Source: Tumebacillus permanentifrigoris (GTDB lineage Bacteria > Bacillota > Bacilli > Tumebacillales > Tumebacillaceae). Taken from it: a stretch of DNA of 64,000 bases. Where the stretch lies: positions 186,001 through 250,000 of the forward strand of contig NZ_QGGL01000002.1 of the NCBI RefSeq assembly GCF_003148565.1, in the 5' to 3' direction. A program made the translations under genes and the position numbers. Within the stretch, counting starts at the first letter, position 1. The number at the start of each line of letters is the position of its first letter. Of this stretch, positions 28,128 to 36,824 are shown piece by piece. The notes below the pieces were generated by a model that saw only the letters and a list, made by a program, of their open reading frames with translations, ran no database searches and was not told the DNA's origin.

Positions 28128-28149
28128 TTCAACCGAACAGTCGGTTGAA
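28128..28149. promoter_or_regulatory. Perfect palindrome, candidate TetR-type fatty-acid operator
   Basis: Nine-base arms TTCAACCGA and TCGGTTGAA separated by ACAG. The core ACCGA-N-YRGTCGGT resembles operators of TetR regulators that control fatty-acid degradation genes and release DNA on acyl-CoA binding. It lies 25 bases upstream of the acyl-CoA ligase start. Confidence 0.5.
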
Positions 28150-28174
28150 TCGTGCATAGAGAAACACCGGTCGT

Positions 28175-28957
28175 TCACCGGTGTTTAAACTTGGGTTCAC
28201 GCTTTTCAAAAAACGCATTGCAACCTTCGTGGATGTCCTCCGTCTGGAACACTTCGTCGAGCAGCTCCACCTCGTAGAGCACCCCGTTGGTCAAGTCCAT
28301 CTCCAAGCCTTTGTCGACCGCTTTTTTGATGCGAGAAAGCGCTGTCAACGTTCGCGATGCCAGTTGCTTCGCCATCGATCGTGCGGCCTCAAGCACTTCC
28401 CCGTCCGGCACGACTTTGTTGACCAACCCGATGCGCCAAGCTTCCTGGGCATCGATCGGGTCGCCGAGATACATCAATTCCTTCGCCCGACCTTCTCCGA
28501 CCAGACGCGGCAAACGCTGTGTGCCGCCGGCCCCTGGGAACAGTCCGAGCTTGATCTCCGGCAGTCCGAGCTTCACACTCTCGCCTGCGATGCGGATGTC
28601 GCAGGCCATCGCGAGTTCCAAGCCCCCACCCAACGTGATGCCATTGAGGGCAGCAATCGTCGGCTTGGGCAGGAAGTCGAGCTTGTTATAGGTATGGAAG
28701 TGCTCCAGCGCCATTTTTTTCGCTTCGCCGCGCGCCATCTTGGACGGAAACTCCTTGATGTCAGCGCCTGCCATAAACGCACGTCCGGCTCCAGTCACGA
28801 TCAGGACGACAACATCCTCATCCAATTCCACCTCGTGTACACATTCGCGAATCTCTAACCCAACCGCTTCGCTCAGGACGTTGACTGGCGGGTTGTCGAT
28901 CGTGAGGATCGCGATTCCGTCTTCCTTCGTCCAATTCACATAGTTGCGAGTGCTCAT
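28175..28957 (-). CDS. Enoyl-CoA hydratase/isomerase
   Basis: A 260-residue crotonase: TGAGRAFMAGADIKEF and the oxyanion-hole segment ALNGITLGGGLELAMACDIR, then LGLPEIKLGLFPGAGGTQRL with the catalytic Glu residues. It hydrates trans-2-enoyl-CoA in beta-oxidation. The start at 28957 follows CAAGGAGGCGCAACAAGC. A hairpin (arms AACACCGGT/ACCGGTGTT, 28163-28185) overlaps its stop codon, without a clear T run. It precedes the acyl-CoA ligase. Confidence 0.93.
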   Translation of the reverse strand: MSTRNYVNWTKEDGIAILTIDNPPVNVLSEAVGLEIRECVHEVELDEDVVVLIVTGAGRAFMAGADIKEFPSKMARGEAKKMALEHFHTYNKLDFLPKPTIAALNGITLGGGLELAMACDIRIAGESVKLGLPEIKLGLFPGAGGTQRLPRLVGEGRAKELMYLGDPIDAQEAWRIGLVNKVVPDGEVLEAARSMAKQLASRTLTALSRIKKAVDKGLEMDLTNGVLYEVELLDEVFQTEDIHEGCNAFFEKREPKFKHR

Positions 28958-29027
28958 GCTTGTTGCGCCTCCTTGACAATATTTCGACAAAAGGCGGCCA
29001 GTTCCTGCCGCCTTTTGTACTGACTGG

Positions 29028-29225
29028 TCATTTTTTCACGGCTTTGCTTTTGACCGTGCGCGACAGATAGATGATCCCCGTCGCGATGGCGGCGAGACCG
29101 GTCACGGCCACAGCCGTTTTGGTTCCCAATCCAAACCCGTAATGCTTCCAGAGATAATACGATACTTCCCCGAGCCCAACAACGACTGCAACCAGCAACC
29201 AAGTAGGAAGATTTTTCTCGTCCAT
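29028..29225 (-). CDS. Small membrane protein of unknown function
   Basis: A 65-residue protein not recognised: two membrane helices (LLVAVVVGLGEVSYYLW and TAVAVTGLAAIATGIIYL) and a basic C-terminus (RTVKSKAVKK). GAGGGGTAAC precedes the ATG at 29225. It lies between enoyl-CoA hydratase and the divergent reductase gene. Confidence 0.6.
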   Translation of the reverse strand: MDEKNLPTWLLVAVVVGLGEVSYYLWKHYGFGLGTKTAVAVTGLAAIATGIIYLSRTVKSKAVKK

Positions 29226-29312
29226 GTTACCCCTCATACCCCGTATAATTTTGTATGGTCGTCGTCACTATTTTCGGTCATGCGCGATAGGTTTGACAAG
29301 TAGAAAAACGTA

Positions 29313-29341
29313 TTTACTTCGTTTGCCAAAAGACATATAAT
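29313..29341 (+). promoter_or_regulatory. SigA promoter of the nitrite/sulfite reductase gene
   Basis: TTTACT, 17 bases, TATAAT, 48 bases before the TTG start codon. Confidence 0.6.
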
Positions 29342-29389
29342 CCTTATATACTTACTGGGATTTTAGTCCGACAAAGGGGATGAGCAAAC

Positions 29390-30967
29390 TTGGCATTGAA
29401 CAAAGAAGAACAACTAAAGATCGACAAGGACGGACTCGACGTGCTTGCCGATATACATCGTTACGCCAAAGAAGGGTTCGACGCAATCGACCCGGGTGAC
29501 TTCATCCGCTTCAAATGGTACGGTATCTACCAACAAAAACCCAAGACCGACCCCTACTTCATGATGCGCGTGAAGATTCCGGGCGGGATGTTGAACTATG
29601 AGCAAACGGTCGTCGTCGCCGAACTCGCCAACAAATTCGGTCGTGGCCTCGCCGACGTCACCACTCGTCAAGCGATTCAATACCATTGGTTGCAAATCGA
29701 GCATATGCCGGAGATCTTCGATCGTCTGGCCGCTGTTGGTATGTCGCCGATCCAAGCATGCGGCGACGTTGTCCGCAACGTCATCTCCTCCCCGGTCGCC
29801 GGTCTGGACGCGAAGGAACTGTTCGACGTGCGCGACCTCGTCTGGGATGTGGAGAAACTGTTCCTGAGCAACAAGGACTTCTCCAACCTGCCGCGCAAAT
29901 TCAAGATCTCGATCTCCGCAGACCCGCGTGACCTCGGTCACCCGGACATCAATGACCTCGCCTTGGTCCCGGCGCGTCACGGCGATGAAGTCGGCTACCA
30001 CTTCCTCGTCGGCGGCGGCCTCTCCGCCAAGCCGCACATGGCGCAAAACCTCGGCATCTTTGTCCGCCAAGAGGAAGCGTTGGAAGTCATCCAAGCGGTC
30101 GTCGCGGTCTACCGTGACAACGGCTACCGTGAGAAGCGCAACCATGCCCGCGTGAAATTCCTCGTCGCCGATTGGGGCGCAGCGAAATTCTTGGAGCATG
30201 TCGAAGCTGTCACCGGCAAGACCTACACCCGTGGCGGTGAGCGCCAGATCGAGTCTTGGAACGGCGCGTACTTGTACGGCGTACACCCGCAGAAACAAGT
30301 GGGCCTGAACTTCGTCGGACTCTCGCTTCCGGTTGGCCGGATCTCCGGCGACATCCTGCTCGAATTCGCTCGCCTCGCCAAAACCTACGGCAACGGCGAC
30401 CTGCGCACCACCAACACGCAGAACATCATCATCCCGAACGTGGCGGATGAGCACGTCGAAGCGCTGCTCGCAGAGCCGCTGTTGCAGCAATTCCCGGCAA
30501 CGCCTGAGAAGTTCATCGGACACGCGGTCTCTTGCACCGGCAGCGAGTTCTGCAACTTGGCGCTCGTCGAGACCAAGGAGCGCATGAAGTCGATCGCGTA
30601 CTACCTCGACGAGGCATTCCCGAGCTTCGACACCCCGATCCGCCTGCACGTCAACGGCTGCCCGAACTCCTGCGGCCAGCAACAGATCGCCGACATCGGG
30701 CTCGCCGGTGCGCTGGTCCGCATCGACGGCAAGATGCAAGACGCGTATGACATCTCGATTGGCGGCGGCCTCGGCCACGACGCGAAATTCAACCGCAAAG
30801 TGATCGCCAAGATCCCCGCGGATGAAGTAAAATACAGCATCCAAGCGATCGTCGACCACTACGTCGCCACCCGCGAACCGGGCGAATCGTTCCGCGACTA
30901 CGCCAACCGCGTGGCGGACGAAGACGTCAAGGCTGCGGTGGAAGCATTCGCTCAAGCGCGCGCCTAG
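29390..30967 (+). CDS. Siroheme-dependent nitrite/sulfite reductase
   Basis: A 525-residue reductase with two ferrite-like half domains and the siroheme-[4Fe-4S] ligands C382, C388 (SCTGSEFC) and C424, C428 (NGCPNSCG). The N-terminal half contains MMRVKIPGGMLNYEQ and ADVTTRQAIQYHW, typical of ferredoxin-dependent NirA/Sir enzymes. It performs a six-electron reduction of nitrite to ammonia or sulfite to sulfide; the sequence alone does not decide which. The start is a TTG with AAAGGGGATGA upstream. No siroheme or nitrate genes are adjacent. Confidence 0.9.
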   Translation: MALNKEEQLKIDKDGLDVLADIHRYAKEGFDAIDPGDFIRFKWYGIYQQKPKTDPYFMMRVKIPGGMLNYEQTVVVAELANKFGRGLADVTTRQAIQYHWLQIEHMPEIFDRLAAVGMSPIQACGDVVRNVISSPVAGLDAKELFDVRDLVWDVEKLFLSNKDFSNLPRKFKISISADPRDLGHPDINDLALVPARHGDEVGYHFLVGGGLSAKPHMAQNLGIFVRQEEALEVIQAVVAVYRDNGYREKRNHARVKFLVADWGAAKFLEHVEAVTGKTYTRGGERQIESWNGAYLYGVHPQKQVGLNFVGLSLPVGRISGDILLEFARLAKTYGNGDLRTTNTQNIIIPNVADEHVEALLAEPLLQQFPATPEKFIGHAVSCTGSEFCNLALVETKERMKSIAYYLDEAFPSFDTPIRLHVNGCPNSCGQQQIADIGLAGALVRIDGKMQDAYDISIGGGLGHDAKFNRKVIAKIPADEVKYSIQAIVDHYVATREPGESFRDYANRVADEDVKAAVEAFAQARA

Positions 30968-30978
30968 TCCGTTCTGGC

Positions 30979-31019
30979 AAAAAACCCGTTCCCCGCATTG
31001 CGGTGGGCGGGTTTTTTTT
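30979..31019 (+). terminator. Terminator after the reductase gene
   Basis: Arms AAACCCGTTCCCCGC and GCGGTGGGCGGGTTT around ATT, then eight T. Confidence 0.82.
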
Positions 31020-31060
31020 CTAAAATGGACAGATACGCAATCCGGGAAAAGGTGAACTGC

Positions 31061-32014
31061 ATGATCCGAACCTACGCGATAACCCAAGATCGAAAGGCAG
31101 TACACGACCGCCCGATCGAGCAACTGCTTCAGGCGCCGGACATCCTGTGGTTTTGGGTGGACTTTGAGAACCCGACCTTCGAGGAAGGCAAAGCCCTGCA
31201 GGATCAGTTCCAGTTCCATCCGTTGGCGATTGAGGACTGCTGGCACCACATGCAGCGTCCGAAGGTTGACCATTACGACGACTACTACTTTTTCGTGCTC
31301 CACCAGTTGAACCAATTGACGTTGAAGCCCAACGAAGTCGATCTGTTCGTCGGCAAAAACTTCATCGTCTCGTTCCACCTGCAAGTCTGTCTCGAAATCG
31401 AGAACGTCTGGAAAAAAGCCCCGAGCGATCACAAGGCGCTCGAACGTGGACCGTACTATGTGGCGTATCAGATCATGGACCAGTTGGTCGACCACTACTT
31501 TCCGGCGTTGTACCAGATCGAGGAGCACTTGGACAACATCGAGGACAACACGCGCAATCAGAAAATCCGCCAATTGATGAACCAAGTGTTCGACATCCGT
31601 GCTGACTTGTTGCAACTCAGGCGCACCGTGGTCCCGATGCGCGACCTGCTCTACCGGATCTTGCATTCCGATCCGATCGAAGAGTTGCGCAAGCAGCGGG
31701 CGTACTTTACAGACGTGTACGACCATCTGTTAAAGCTCGCGGAGATGATCGACTCCAACCGCGAGATGACGGCCGACCTGCGCGACTCCTACATCTCGTT
31801 CACGAACAGCCGTCAGAACTCGGTGATGGTCGTGATGACCGTTGTGACCACGATCTTCATGCCGCTGACCTTGATCGCCGGCATCTACGGCATGAATTTC
31901 GACAACATGCCAGAGTTGCATACCAAGTACGGTTACTTCACGGTACTGGGCGTGATGGCGGGGATCGGCGTGTTGATGACCTCATGGTTCAAGCGCAAGG
32001 GTTGGTTCGACTGA
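31061..32014 (+). CDS. corA: CorA-family Mg2+/Co2+ channel (second copy)
   Basis: A 317-residue CorA: FHPLAIEDCWHHMQRPKVDHYD in the soluble domain (read in two parts), long helix, and C-terminal membrane helices with GMN in YGMNFDNMPEL, ending in WFKRKGWFD. Paralogue of the gene at 17623. The start at 31061 follows AAAAGGTGAACTGC. It sits between two terminators. Confidence 0.93.
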   Translation: MIRTYAITQDRKAVHDRPIEQLLQAPDILWFWVDFENPTFEEGKALQDQFQFHPLAIEDCWHHMQRPKVDHYDDYYFFVLHQLNQLTLKPNEVDLFVGKNFIVSFHLQVCLEIENVWKKAPSDHKALERGPYYVAYQIMDQLVDHYFPALYQIEEHLDNIEDNTRNQKIRQLMNQVFDIRADLLQLRRTVVPMRDLLYRILHSDPIEELRKQRAYFTDVYDHLLKLAEMIDSNREMTADLRDSYISFTNSRQNSVMVVMTVVTTIFMPLTLIAGIYGMNFDNMPELHTKYGYFTVLGVMAGIGVLMTSWFKRKGWFD

Positions 32015-32026
32015 GACGAAGCAGGC

Positions 32027-32061
32027 AAAAAAAAAACCTCTGGCATCCCAGAGGGCTTTTT
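32027..32061. terminator. Terminator after the second corA
   Basis: Arms ACCTCTGG and CCAGAGGG around CATC with A10 and T5 flanks; the DUF1284 gene converges here. Confidence 0.8.
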
Positions 32062-32063
32062 GC

Positions 32064-32792
32064 TCATTCAAAATAGAGATGGTGATGCAACAGACAGCCT
32101 GGGTTGAACGCGGCTTGACAGGATGGGCACTTCGACTCGCAACTCTTGTACGCCTGCACCGTCAATTCGTGACCACAGGCGCCACAGAGCACAGCCGGCT
32201 CGTCAAACCGCGCTCGCGGCCAAGGCTTCGGGGGATGATCTGCCGCTTCCAGATGGCACTCGTAGCAAGGATAATAGCGCTCGCAGCACCCGAACTTCAA
32301 CGCGATGATGTCGATCTCCGAGTAATAGTGCTTGCAACGCGTCTGCTCATCGACTTGCACGCCGTACACCTTGGGTCGCACCATCGGCAATTCCTCGCCT
32401 GCGACCACGCGCTGGATGCCCTCCTGACAGACTCCATACGAGAGCCACGGACAGGTCGAGCAGATCTGGAAGAGATCGTCCGGTTGCAACGACTGTGCCA
32501 CGCGGGAGAGGATCTCCGCCCACGAGACGACCTGTCCGGCCTGTAGACCCAAGCGCTGCACGATCAGCGCATCACGCTCTGCCACATTCCGATCCTCACA
32601 ATGATACTCGCCATCTGCCGGGAAACACTGACAGAGTTGATCAGGGCCGCTCACGATCTCGCACTCCGTCGTCGGATCGGCGAGCAACGTCCGATACACC
32701 CCGGTCATATTGTCCACATACGTATCTGAATACCCCATCCCTCGATAGCCGAGCAGACAGAGCAGATGGTGCCCACGCAACGCAATCGGCAC
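32064..32792 (-). CDS. DUF1284-CHY zinc-finger fusion protein
   Basis: A 242-residue protein made of two families usually seen apart. Residues 1-135 are DUF1284: LRGHHLLCLLGYRGMGYSD at the start, EIVSGPDQLCQCFP, EDRNVAERD and CSTCPWLSYGVCQEGI. Residues 140-242 are a CHY zinc finger: RCKHYYSEIDIIALKFGCCE, YPCYECHLE, LCGACGHELT and SKCPSCQAAFNPGC, binding about three zinc ions. The GTG at 32792 has AAGGAGGGG five bases upstream. It lies 29 bases after the MFS gene, probably co-transcribed. Functions of both parts are unknown. Confidence 0.85.
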   Translation of the reverse strand: MPIALRGHHLLCLLGYRGMGYSDTYVDNMTGVYRTLLADPTTECEIVSGPDQLCQCFPADGEYHCEDRNVAERDALIVQRLGLQAGQVVSWAEILSRVAQSLQPDDLFQICSTCPWLSYGVCQEGIQRVVAGEELPMVRPKVYGVQVDEQTRCKHYYSEIDIIALKFGCCERYYPCYECHLEAADHPPKPWPRARFDEPAVLCGACGHELTVQAYKSCESKCPSCQAAFNPGCLLHHHLYFE

Positions 32793-32821
32793 GGGAACCC
32801 CTCCTTCGAGATCAACTTCTA

Positions 32822-34039
32822 TTAAGCGGAGAGCGATGGATTGGGTGGGGAAGCTCGGTGTTCCAATCGCTCCCCCATGCCGTAACAGACGGTGCTGCCG
32901 AGGAAGATCATCCCGATGATGACAAACAACGGCACCATCCCGATCTGGGCGAGGAGGAACAGCCCACAAGTCGGGCCGAGGAAGCGCCCGATGTCGCGAA
33001 ACGACTGCGCCCCGTAGTACGTTCCCCGCAACCCGTCTGGTGCGATGCGGTCGATCAGGATGCTATTGGCAGGGAAACACATCACTTCCCCGATCGTAAA
33101 CACCACCATCGCCAGCGTCATCGTCCCCCAGCCCGTGGCAAACGCAAAACCTAAGCCCCCGAGTGCGTACATGAAGTTGCCAATCTTGACCAACGCAAGC
33201 GGTGAACGTTTCTCCCCCCATTTGGAGATGAAAAATTGAAAGACGACACAGACGATCGCATTCGTCGTCATCAGCCACGCATACAGCTTCACACCGTCAG
33301 AAAAATGGTCGGTGGTGTATTCAGAGAGCGTGGTCATCTGCGAGTAGCCAAACTGCATGAACACGCCCCCGATCAGATACCAGAGCAACACGCGGTCATG
33401 TGTGATCACGCGAAGGGCGGACGAGATCGTCACGCGTTCAACCGATTGCGTATGTTCAACCTCCAGCTCGTCGATGCCAAACCGATTGACCAAGAGGTGC
33501 AGCACGACAGCATAGAGGAGGTAGAACACGCCCGTCACCAAGAACGGCCCCGAACCGGCCACCAACCCCAGCACCGCACCGATCATCGGCCCGACCGCAA
33601 AGCCGAAATTGGCGAAAATATAGCGAATGGAAAACACCCGATACCGCATCTCTTGCGGGGTCAGATCCCCCATCAACGCTTGGGAAACCGGTTCAAAAAA
33701 CGCACGACTTGCGCCATTCAGAAAACTCAACAGCATAAACAACCAGGTGCTGGTCGTCAGCGTAAAGCCCACGGAGACGACAGCTGCGATGTAGAGCGCG
33801 CCAAGCATCACGTACTTGCGTCCCAATCGATCGGACAGGGCCCCGCCGACAAAGCCTGCGACTGTGCTGGAGAGTGCGCTGATCCCGATCGTGAACCCGA
33901 TTGTGGCGGGCGCCATATCGGTGCGCATCGACAAGTAGATCGCCAGAAACGGAATGCTCATCGATGTCGCCATCCGGCTCATCAAGACCCCGACAAACAG
34001 CGTGTTCACAATCGGATGAAACGTAGAAAAGATCCGCAA
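32822..34039 (-). CDS. MFS transporter (DHA1-like)
   Basis: A 405-residue major facilitator with twelve hydrophobic segments. The loop 2-3 motif is GGALSDRLGRKYVML (motif A) and motif-C-like glycine stretches lie in GFAVGPMIGAVLGL. This resembles MdtH/YxlH-type drug or metabolite exporters. The start is a TTG at 34039 with GAGGG seven bases before it. It is the first gene of a unit with the DUF1284-CHY gene. Confidence 0.88.
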   Translation of the reverse strand: MRIFSTFHPIVNTLFVGVLMSRMATSMSIPFLAIYLSMRTDMAPATIGFTIGISALSSTVAGFVGGALSDRLGRKYVMLGALYIAAVVSVGFTLTTSTWLFMLLSFLNGASRAFFEPVSQALMGDLTPQEMRYRVFSIRYIFANFGFAVGPMIGAVLGLVAGSGPFLVTGVFYLLYAVVLHLLVNRFGIDELEVEHTQSVERVTISSALRVITHDRVLLWYLIGGVFMQFGYSQMTTLSEYTTDHFSDGVKLYAWLMTTNAIVCVVFQFFISKWGEKRSPLALVKIGNFMYALGGLGFAFATGWGTMTLAMVVFTIGEVMCFPANSILIDRIAPDGLRGTYYGAQSFRDIGRFLGPTCGLFLLAQIGMVPLFVIIGMIFLGSTVCYGMGERLEHRASPPNPSLSA

Positions 34040-34066
34040 CCCCTATCCCTCATTTCCTCGGAACTG

Positions 34067-34106
34067 AAAAAAAGCCCAGTTTGGTACAGCAAACTGGGCT
34101 TTTTTG
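34067..34106. terminator. Terminator between the 124-residue protein gene and the MFS gene
   Basis: Arms AAGCCCAGTTTG and CAAACTGGGCTT around GTACAG, flanked by A7 and T6. Confidence 0.88.
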
Positions 34107-34107
34107 C

Positions 34108-34482
34108 TTACAGCATGCGCTTTTGTTTAAACATGAAGTCGGTCAGCGTGTCCTTGAGCTGTGCGAGCTTCTCGTTTTCTTTTTTCAGTGCTTTGTACAA
34201 GTGTCGGTTCTTGCCGACGCCGAGTTTCTCGAGATCGGTGCCGGTTTCCGACCAGCGCTGCGCTTGTTTCTTGAGTTTGGACATCTCGCGCTGGTTCTCG
34301 ATCACCGAGTGCTGGAGCGCCGTGTGGATCTGCTGAATCTGATCGGTCGAGAGCTTCAGTGTCCACGTGTCGTCTTCCTCGCTGACCCGCGTGATCTGCA
34401 GATCGACAACGTACTCGCGCTTGCCGTCTGGAAGCAGAGGGTTTACCCAAACTTCCTCGTCTTTTTTGTTCTCATCTGACAT
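34108..34482 (-). CDS. Uncharacterised coiled-coil protein
   Basis: A 124-residue charged, cytoplasmic protein not recognised. The N-terminus is acidic (MSDENKKDEEVW), residues 15-45 look like a beta-hairpin region (REYVVDLQITRV, then TWTLKLSTDQIQQI), and residues 50-120 form long helices rich in Lys/Glu (REMSKLKKQAQRW, LKKENEKLAQLKDTL). The ATG at 34482 is chosen from the AAGGGGTGA eight bases upstream; a GTG at 34494 overlaps that site. Own terminators on both sides. Confidence 0.6.
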   Translation of the reverse strand: MSDENKKDEEVWVNPLLPDGKREYVVDLQITRVSEEDDTWTLKLSTDQIQQIHTALQHSVIENQREMSKLKKQAQRWSETGTDLEKLGVGKNRHLYKALKKENEKLAQLKDTLTDFMFKQKRML

Positions 34483-34501
34483 CTGCTGTGTCACCCCTTG
34501 T

Positions 34502-34536
34502 AAAAAAACTCCCCCCAGAGTCTGGAGGGAGTTTTT
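34502..34536 (-). terminator. Terminator after the iscU-like gene
   Basis: Arms AACTCCCTCCAGA and TCTGGGGGGAGTT on the minus strand, then T7; closes the isc-like operon. Confidence 0.85.
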
Positions 34537-34544
34537 GCGGTCTC

Positions 34545-34967
34545 TTACTCTGCGTCCCAGTCTTCGAAGTCGTCGTCGTTCAGGCCGAGGTTTTTGCCGG
34601 ATTTCTTTTGGTAGTCCAGCAGAGCGGCTTTGAGAGCTTCCTCTGCCAGTACGGAACAGTGCATTTTGACCGGCGGGAGGCCGTCGAGTGCGTCTGCAAT
34701 CGCTTTGTTGGTCAGGGAGAGCGCTTCATCGATCGACTTGCCCTTGATCATTTCGGTGGACATCGAGGACGTTGCAATCGCTGCGCCGCAACCGAAGGTT
34801 TTGAAGGTTACGTCTTCGATGACGTTGGACTCATCGTTGATTTTCAGGTACATTTTCATGATGTCGCCGCACTTCATGTTACCTACTTCGCCGACGCCGG
34901 ACGCGTCTTCGATTTCACCAACATTACGCGGGTTGGTGAAGTGATCCAATACTTTATCAGTGTACAT
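34545..34967 (-). CDS. iscU: IscU-type Fe-S cluster scaffold
   Basis: A 140-residue NifU/IscU scaffold with the three ligand cysteines C33 (MKCGD, with Asp35), C60 (FGCGAA) and C104, and the LPPVKMHCSVLAEEA segment: LPPVK is the chaperone (HscA)-binding motif of ISC-type scaffolds, absent from SufU. The C-terminus is acidic (DDDFEDWDAE). It accepts sulfur from the cysteine desulfurase encoded just upstream and assembles 2Fe-2S clusters. The Gram-positive standard is SUF, so an ISC-like scaffold is notable. Confidence 0.92.
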   Translation of the reverse strand: MYTDKVLDHFTNPRNVGEIEDASGVGEVGNMKCGDIMKMYLKINDESNVIEDVTFKTFGCGAAIATSSMSTEMIKGKSIDEALSLTNKAIADALDGLPPVKMHCSVLAEEALKAALLDYQKKSGKNLGLNDDDFEDWDAE

Positions 34968-35015
34968 AAAGAGAATCCTCCTTTGAAGGTCTGTGATTTG
35001 TAAAATATGGTGTCT

Positions 35016-36200
35016 CTACGCGATCGGGAGACCTTTTTGGAAATTCTCCCAGACAGGGGACATCGCGCGAAGTCTATCAGCGATCGGTTTCAGTTCACGA
35101 ATGATGTAGTCGATATCGTCTTCGGTGGTCGAATGACCGAGCGACAGACGCAGCGAGCCGTGTGCGATGGTGTGGCTCAGGCCCATGGCCATCAGCACGT
35201 GCGACGGATCAAGCGAGCCGGAGGTGCAAGCGGAGCCCGAGGAGCAAGACATGCCCTTCATGTCGCAAGTCAGCAACAGTGCTTCGCCTTCGACGTACAC
35301 GATCGAGATGTTTGCATTGTGCGGCAGGCGACCTTCACGCGGTCCGTTCAGACGGGTTTCCGGGATCGTGCTCAGGACGCCGTCGATCAGTTTGTCGCGC
35401 AGTTTTGCCAGACGCGGAGACTCCGTTTCCATTTCGGCTACTGCCAGTTCAATCGCAACGCCGAGCCCGACAATGTTCGGAACGTTTTCGGTACCCGGAC
35501 GAAGTTTGCGCTCTTGACCGCCGCCATGATACAACGGCTGGGTGCGAACGCCACGGCGCATGTACAGCACGCCGATCCCCTTCGGGCCGTAGATTTTGTG
35601 ACCGGACAGGGCTAGGAAGTCGCAGTTGATTTGGGTGACATCAACCGGGATCTTGCCGACCGCTTGCACAGCGTCTACATGGAAGAGAATTTTCTTTTCA
35701 CGGCAGATCGCGCCGATTTCTTCGACCGGCATGATCGTGCCGACTTCATTGTTGGCGTGCATGACCGACACGAGGATCGTGTTGTCACGCAGTGCGTTTT
35801 TGAAATCTGCTACCGAGATGCGACCTTCGCCATCCACCGGGAGATAGGTGACTTCAAAGCCTTCTTTTTCGAGGGCTTTGAACGCATCGAGAACAGCGTG
35901 GTGCTCGACGGAGGTTGTGATCAAGTGGTTGCCTTTTTTCTTGTTCGCACGAGCACTGCCGAGGATGGCGAGGTTGTCAGCTTCGGTGCCGGAACCTACA
36001 AAGATGATCTCGCGTGGGTCGGCATTGATCGCCTTCGCGACTTTCTCGCGGGCTTCCTCGATCAATTTACGGCTCGGACGGCCGAATTGGTGAATCGAGG
36101 ACGGGTTCCCGTAGTTTTCGCGAAGAACTTTCACCATCGCTTCAATAACTTCCTCACGAACCGGGGTAGTAGCTGCGTGGTCAAGATAGATGCTGCGCAC
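35016..36200 (-). CDS. iscS: Cysteine desulfurase (IscS/NifS)
   Basis: A 394-residue PLP enzyme with IYLDHAATTP, the PLP lysine K202 in SGHKIYGPKG, and the catalytic cysteine C325 in CSSGSACTSGSLDPSHVL, the long active-loop type of group I desulfurases. It transfers persulfide sulfur to IscU. The start is a GTG at 36200 with AAGGAG ten bases upstream. It lies between the Rrf2 regulator and the scaffold gene in one operon. Confidence 0.94.
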   Translation of the reverse strand: MRSIYLDHAATTPVREEVIEAMVKVLRENYGNPSSIHQFGRPSRKLIEEAREKVAKAINADPREIIFVGSGTEADNLAILGSARANKKKGNHLITTSVEHHAVLDAFKALEKEGFEVTYLPVDGEGRISVADFKNALRDNTILVSVMHANNEVGTIMPVEEIGAICREKKILFHVDAVQAVGKIPVDVTQINCDFLALSGHKIYGPKGIGVLYMRRGVRTQPLYHGGGQERKLRPGTENVPNIVGLGVAIELAVAEMETESPRLAKLRDKLIDGVLSTIPETRLNGPREGRLPHNANISIVYVEGEALLLTCDMKGMSCSSGSACTSGSLDPSHVLMAMGLSHTIAHGSLRLSLGHSTTEDDIDYIIRELKPIADRLRAMSPVWENFQKGLPIA

Positions 36201-36244
36201 TTCTGGTCATCTCCTTCTGGACAGGGGGTACATGTCTGTGTAGT

Positions 36245-36688
36245 TTATCGGCTCTCCGTATATAACTTTGAGCTCTTGTGGACGATATCGTGCAAAGTGA
36301 TATCGTCGAGATAATCAACGATCGTATCGCGCAGTTTCACCCAGACAATCTTGGTTGCGCAATGCTCGGTCTTGGAGCAGCAGAGCGAGGGATTATCCTC
36401 ATCCGCATGCAGACACTCCACCGGAGCGATCTCACCTTCGAGGACTTTGACAACCTCTCCGACTTGGATCTGTTCCGGCGGACGGCTGAGTTTGTAGCCG
36501 CCGCGCGCGCCGCGTACACTGGTCACCAATCCCGCACGACGCAACTCAACGAAGATCTGCTCCAAGTATTGCTCCGGAATTTCCTCCGCCGCCGCGATCA
36601 CTTTGATCGGAATCGGACCGTCACCCACCTTCTGCGCGAGGTAGGTCAGAGCCATCATCCCGTAATGTCCGCGCGAGGATAATTTCAT
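36245..36688 (-). CDS. iscR: Rrf2-family Fe-S/cysteine regulator (IscR-like)
   Basis: A 147-residue Rrf2 protein: winged helix MKLSSRGHYGMMALTYLA and IPEQYLEQIFVELRRAGLV, the wing SVRGARGGYKL and a cysteine cluster C92, C103, C104, C110 in the region that binds [2Fe-2S] in IscR. First gene of iscR-iscS-iscU, so it probably represses the operon when clusters are abundant. CymR, which senses cysteine, is the alternative, but it lacks such a cluster. The ATG at 36688 follows AAGGAGGTGCGTACAC. Confidence 0.9.
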   Translation of the reverse strand: MKLSSRGHYGMMALTYLAQKVGDGPIPIKVIAAAEEIPEQYLEQIFVELRRAGLVTSVRGARGGYKLSRPPEQIQVGEVVKVLEGEIAPVECLHADEDNPSLCCSKTEHCATKIVWVKLRDTIVDYLDDITLHDIVHKSSKLYTESR

Positions 36689-36780
36689 GTGTACGCACCT
36701 CCTTCTGGGACACAAGCACATCTCCGAATCGCTTCCGAGTTAATCTTGACTGAATGAGTCAGGATTATGTGCAAAAGAGA

Positions 36781-36808
36781 ATCAGGAATCACAAAGTGGA
36801 ATCCTGAT
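36781..36808. promoter_or_regulatory. Inverted repeat in the isc leader, candidate operator
   Basis: Arms ATCAGGAATC and GAATCCTGAT (nine of ten positions pair) around eight bases, downstream of the -10 box of the isc promoter. A second palindrome TGACT-GAATG-AGTCA lies at 36747-36761. Either may bind the IscR-like regulator. Confidence 0.4.
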
Positions 36809-36824
36809 CATTTAGGTCACCTTT

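Noticed and set aside
26562-28148. A 528-codon plus-strand open frame
   Set aside because: Antisense to the acyl-CoA ligase; Arg/His-rich low-information translation.
29414-31726. A 770-codon open frame on the minus strand
   Set aside because: It lies antisense to the siroheme reductase and the second CorA gene and reads as a shadow of GC-rich codons, with no recognisable domain or ribosome-binding site.
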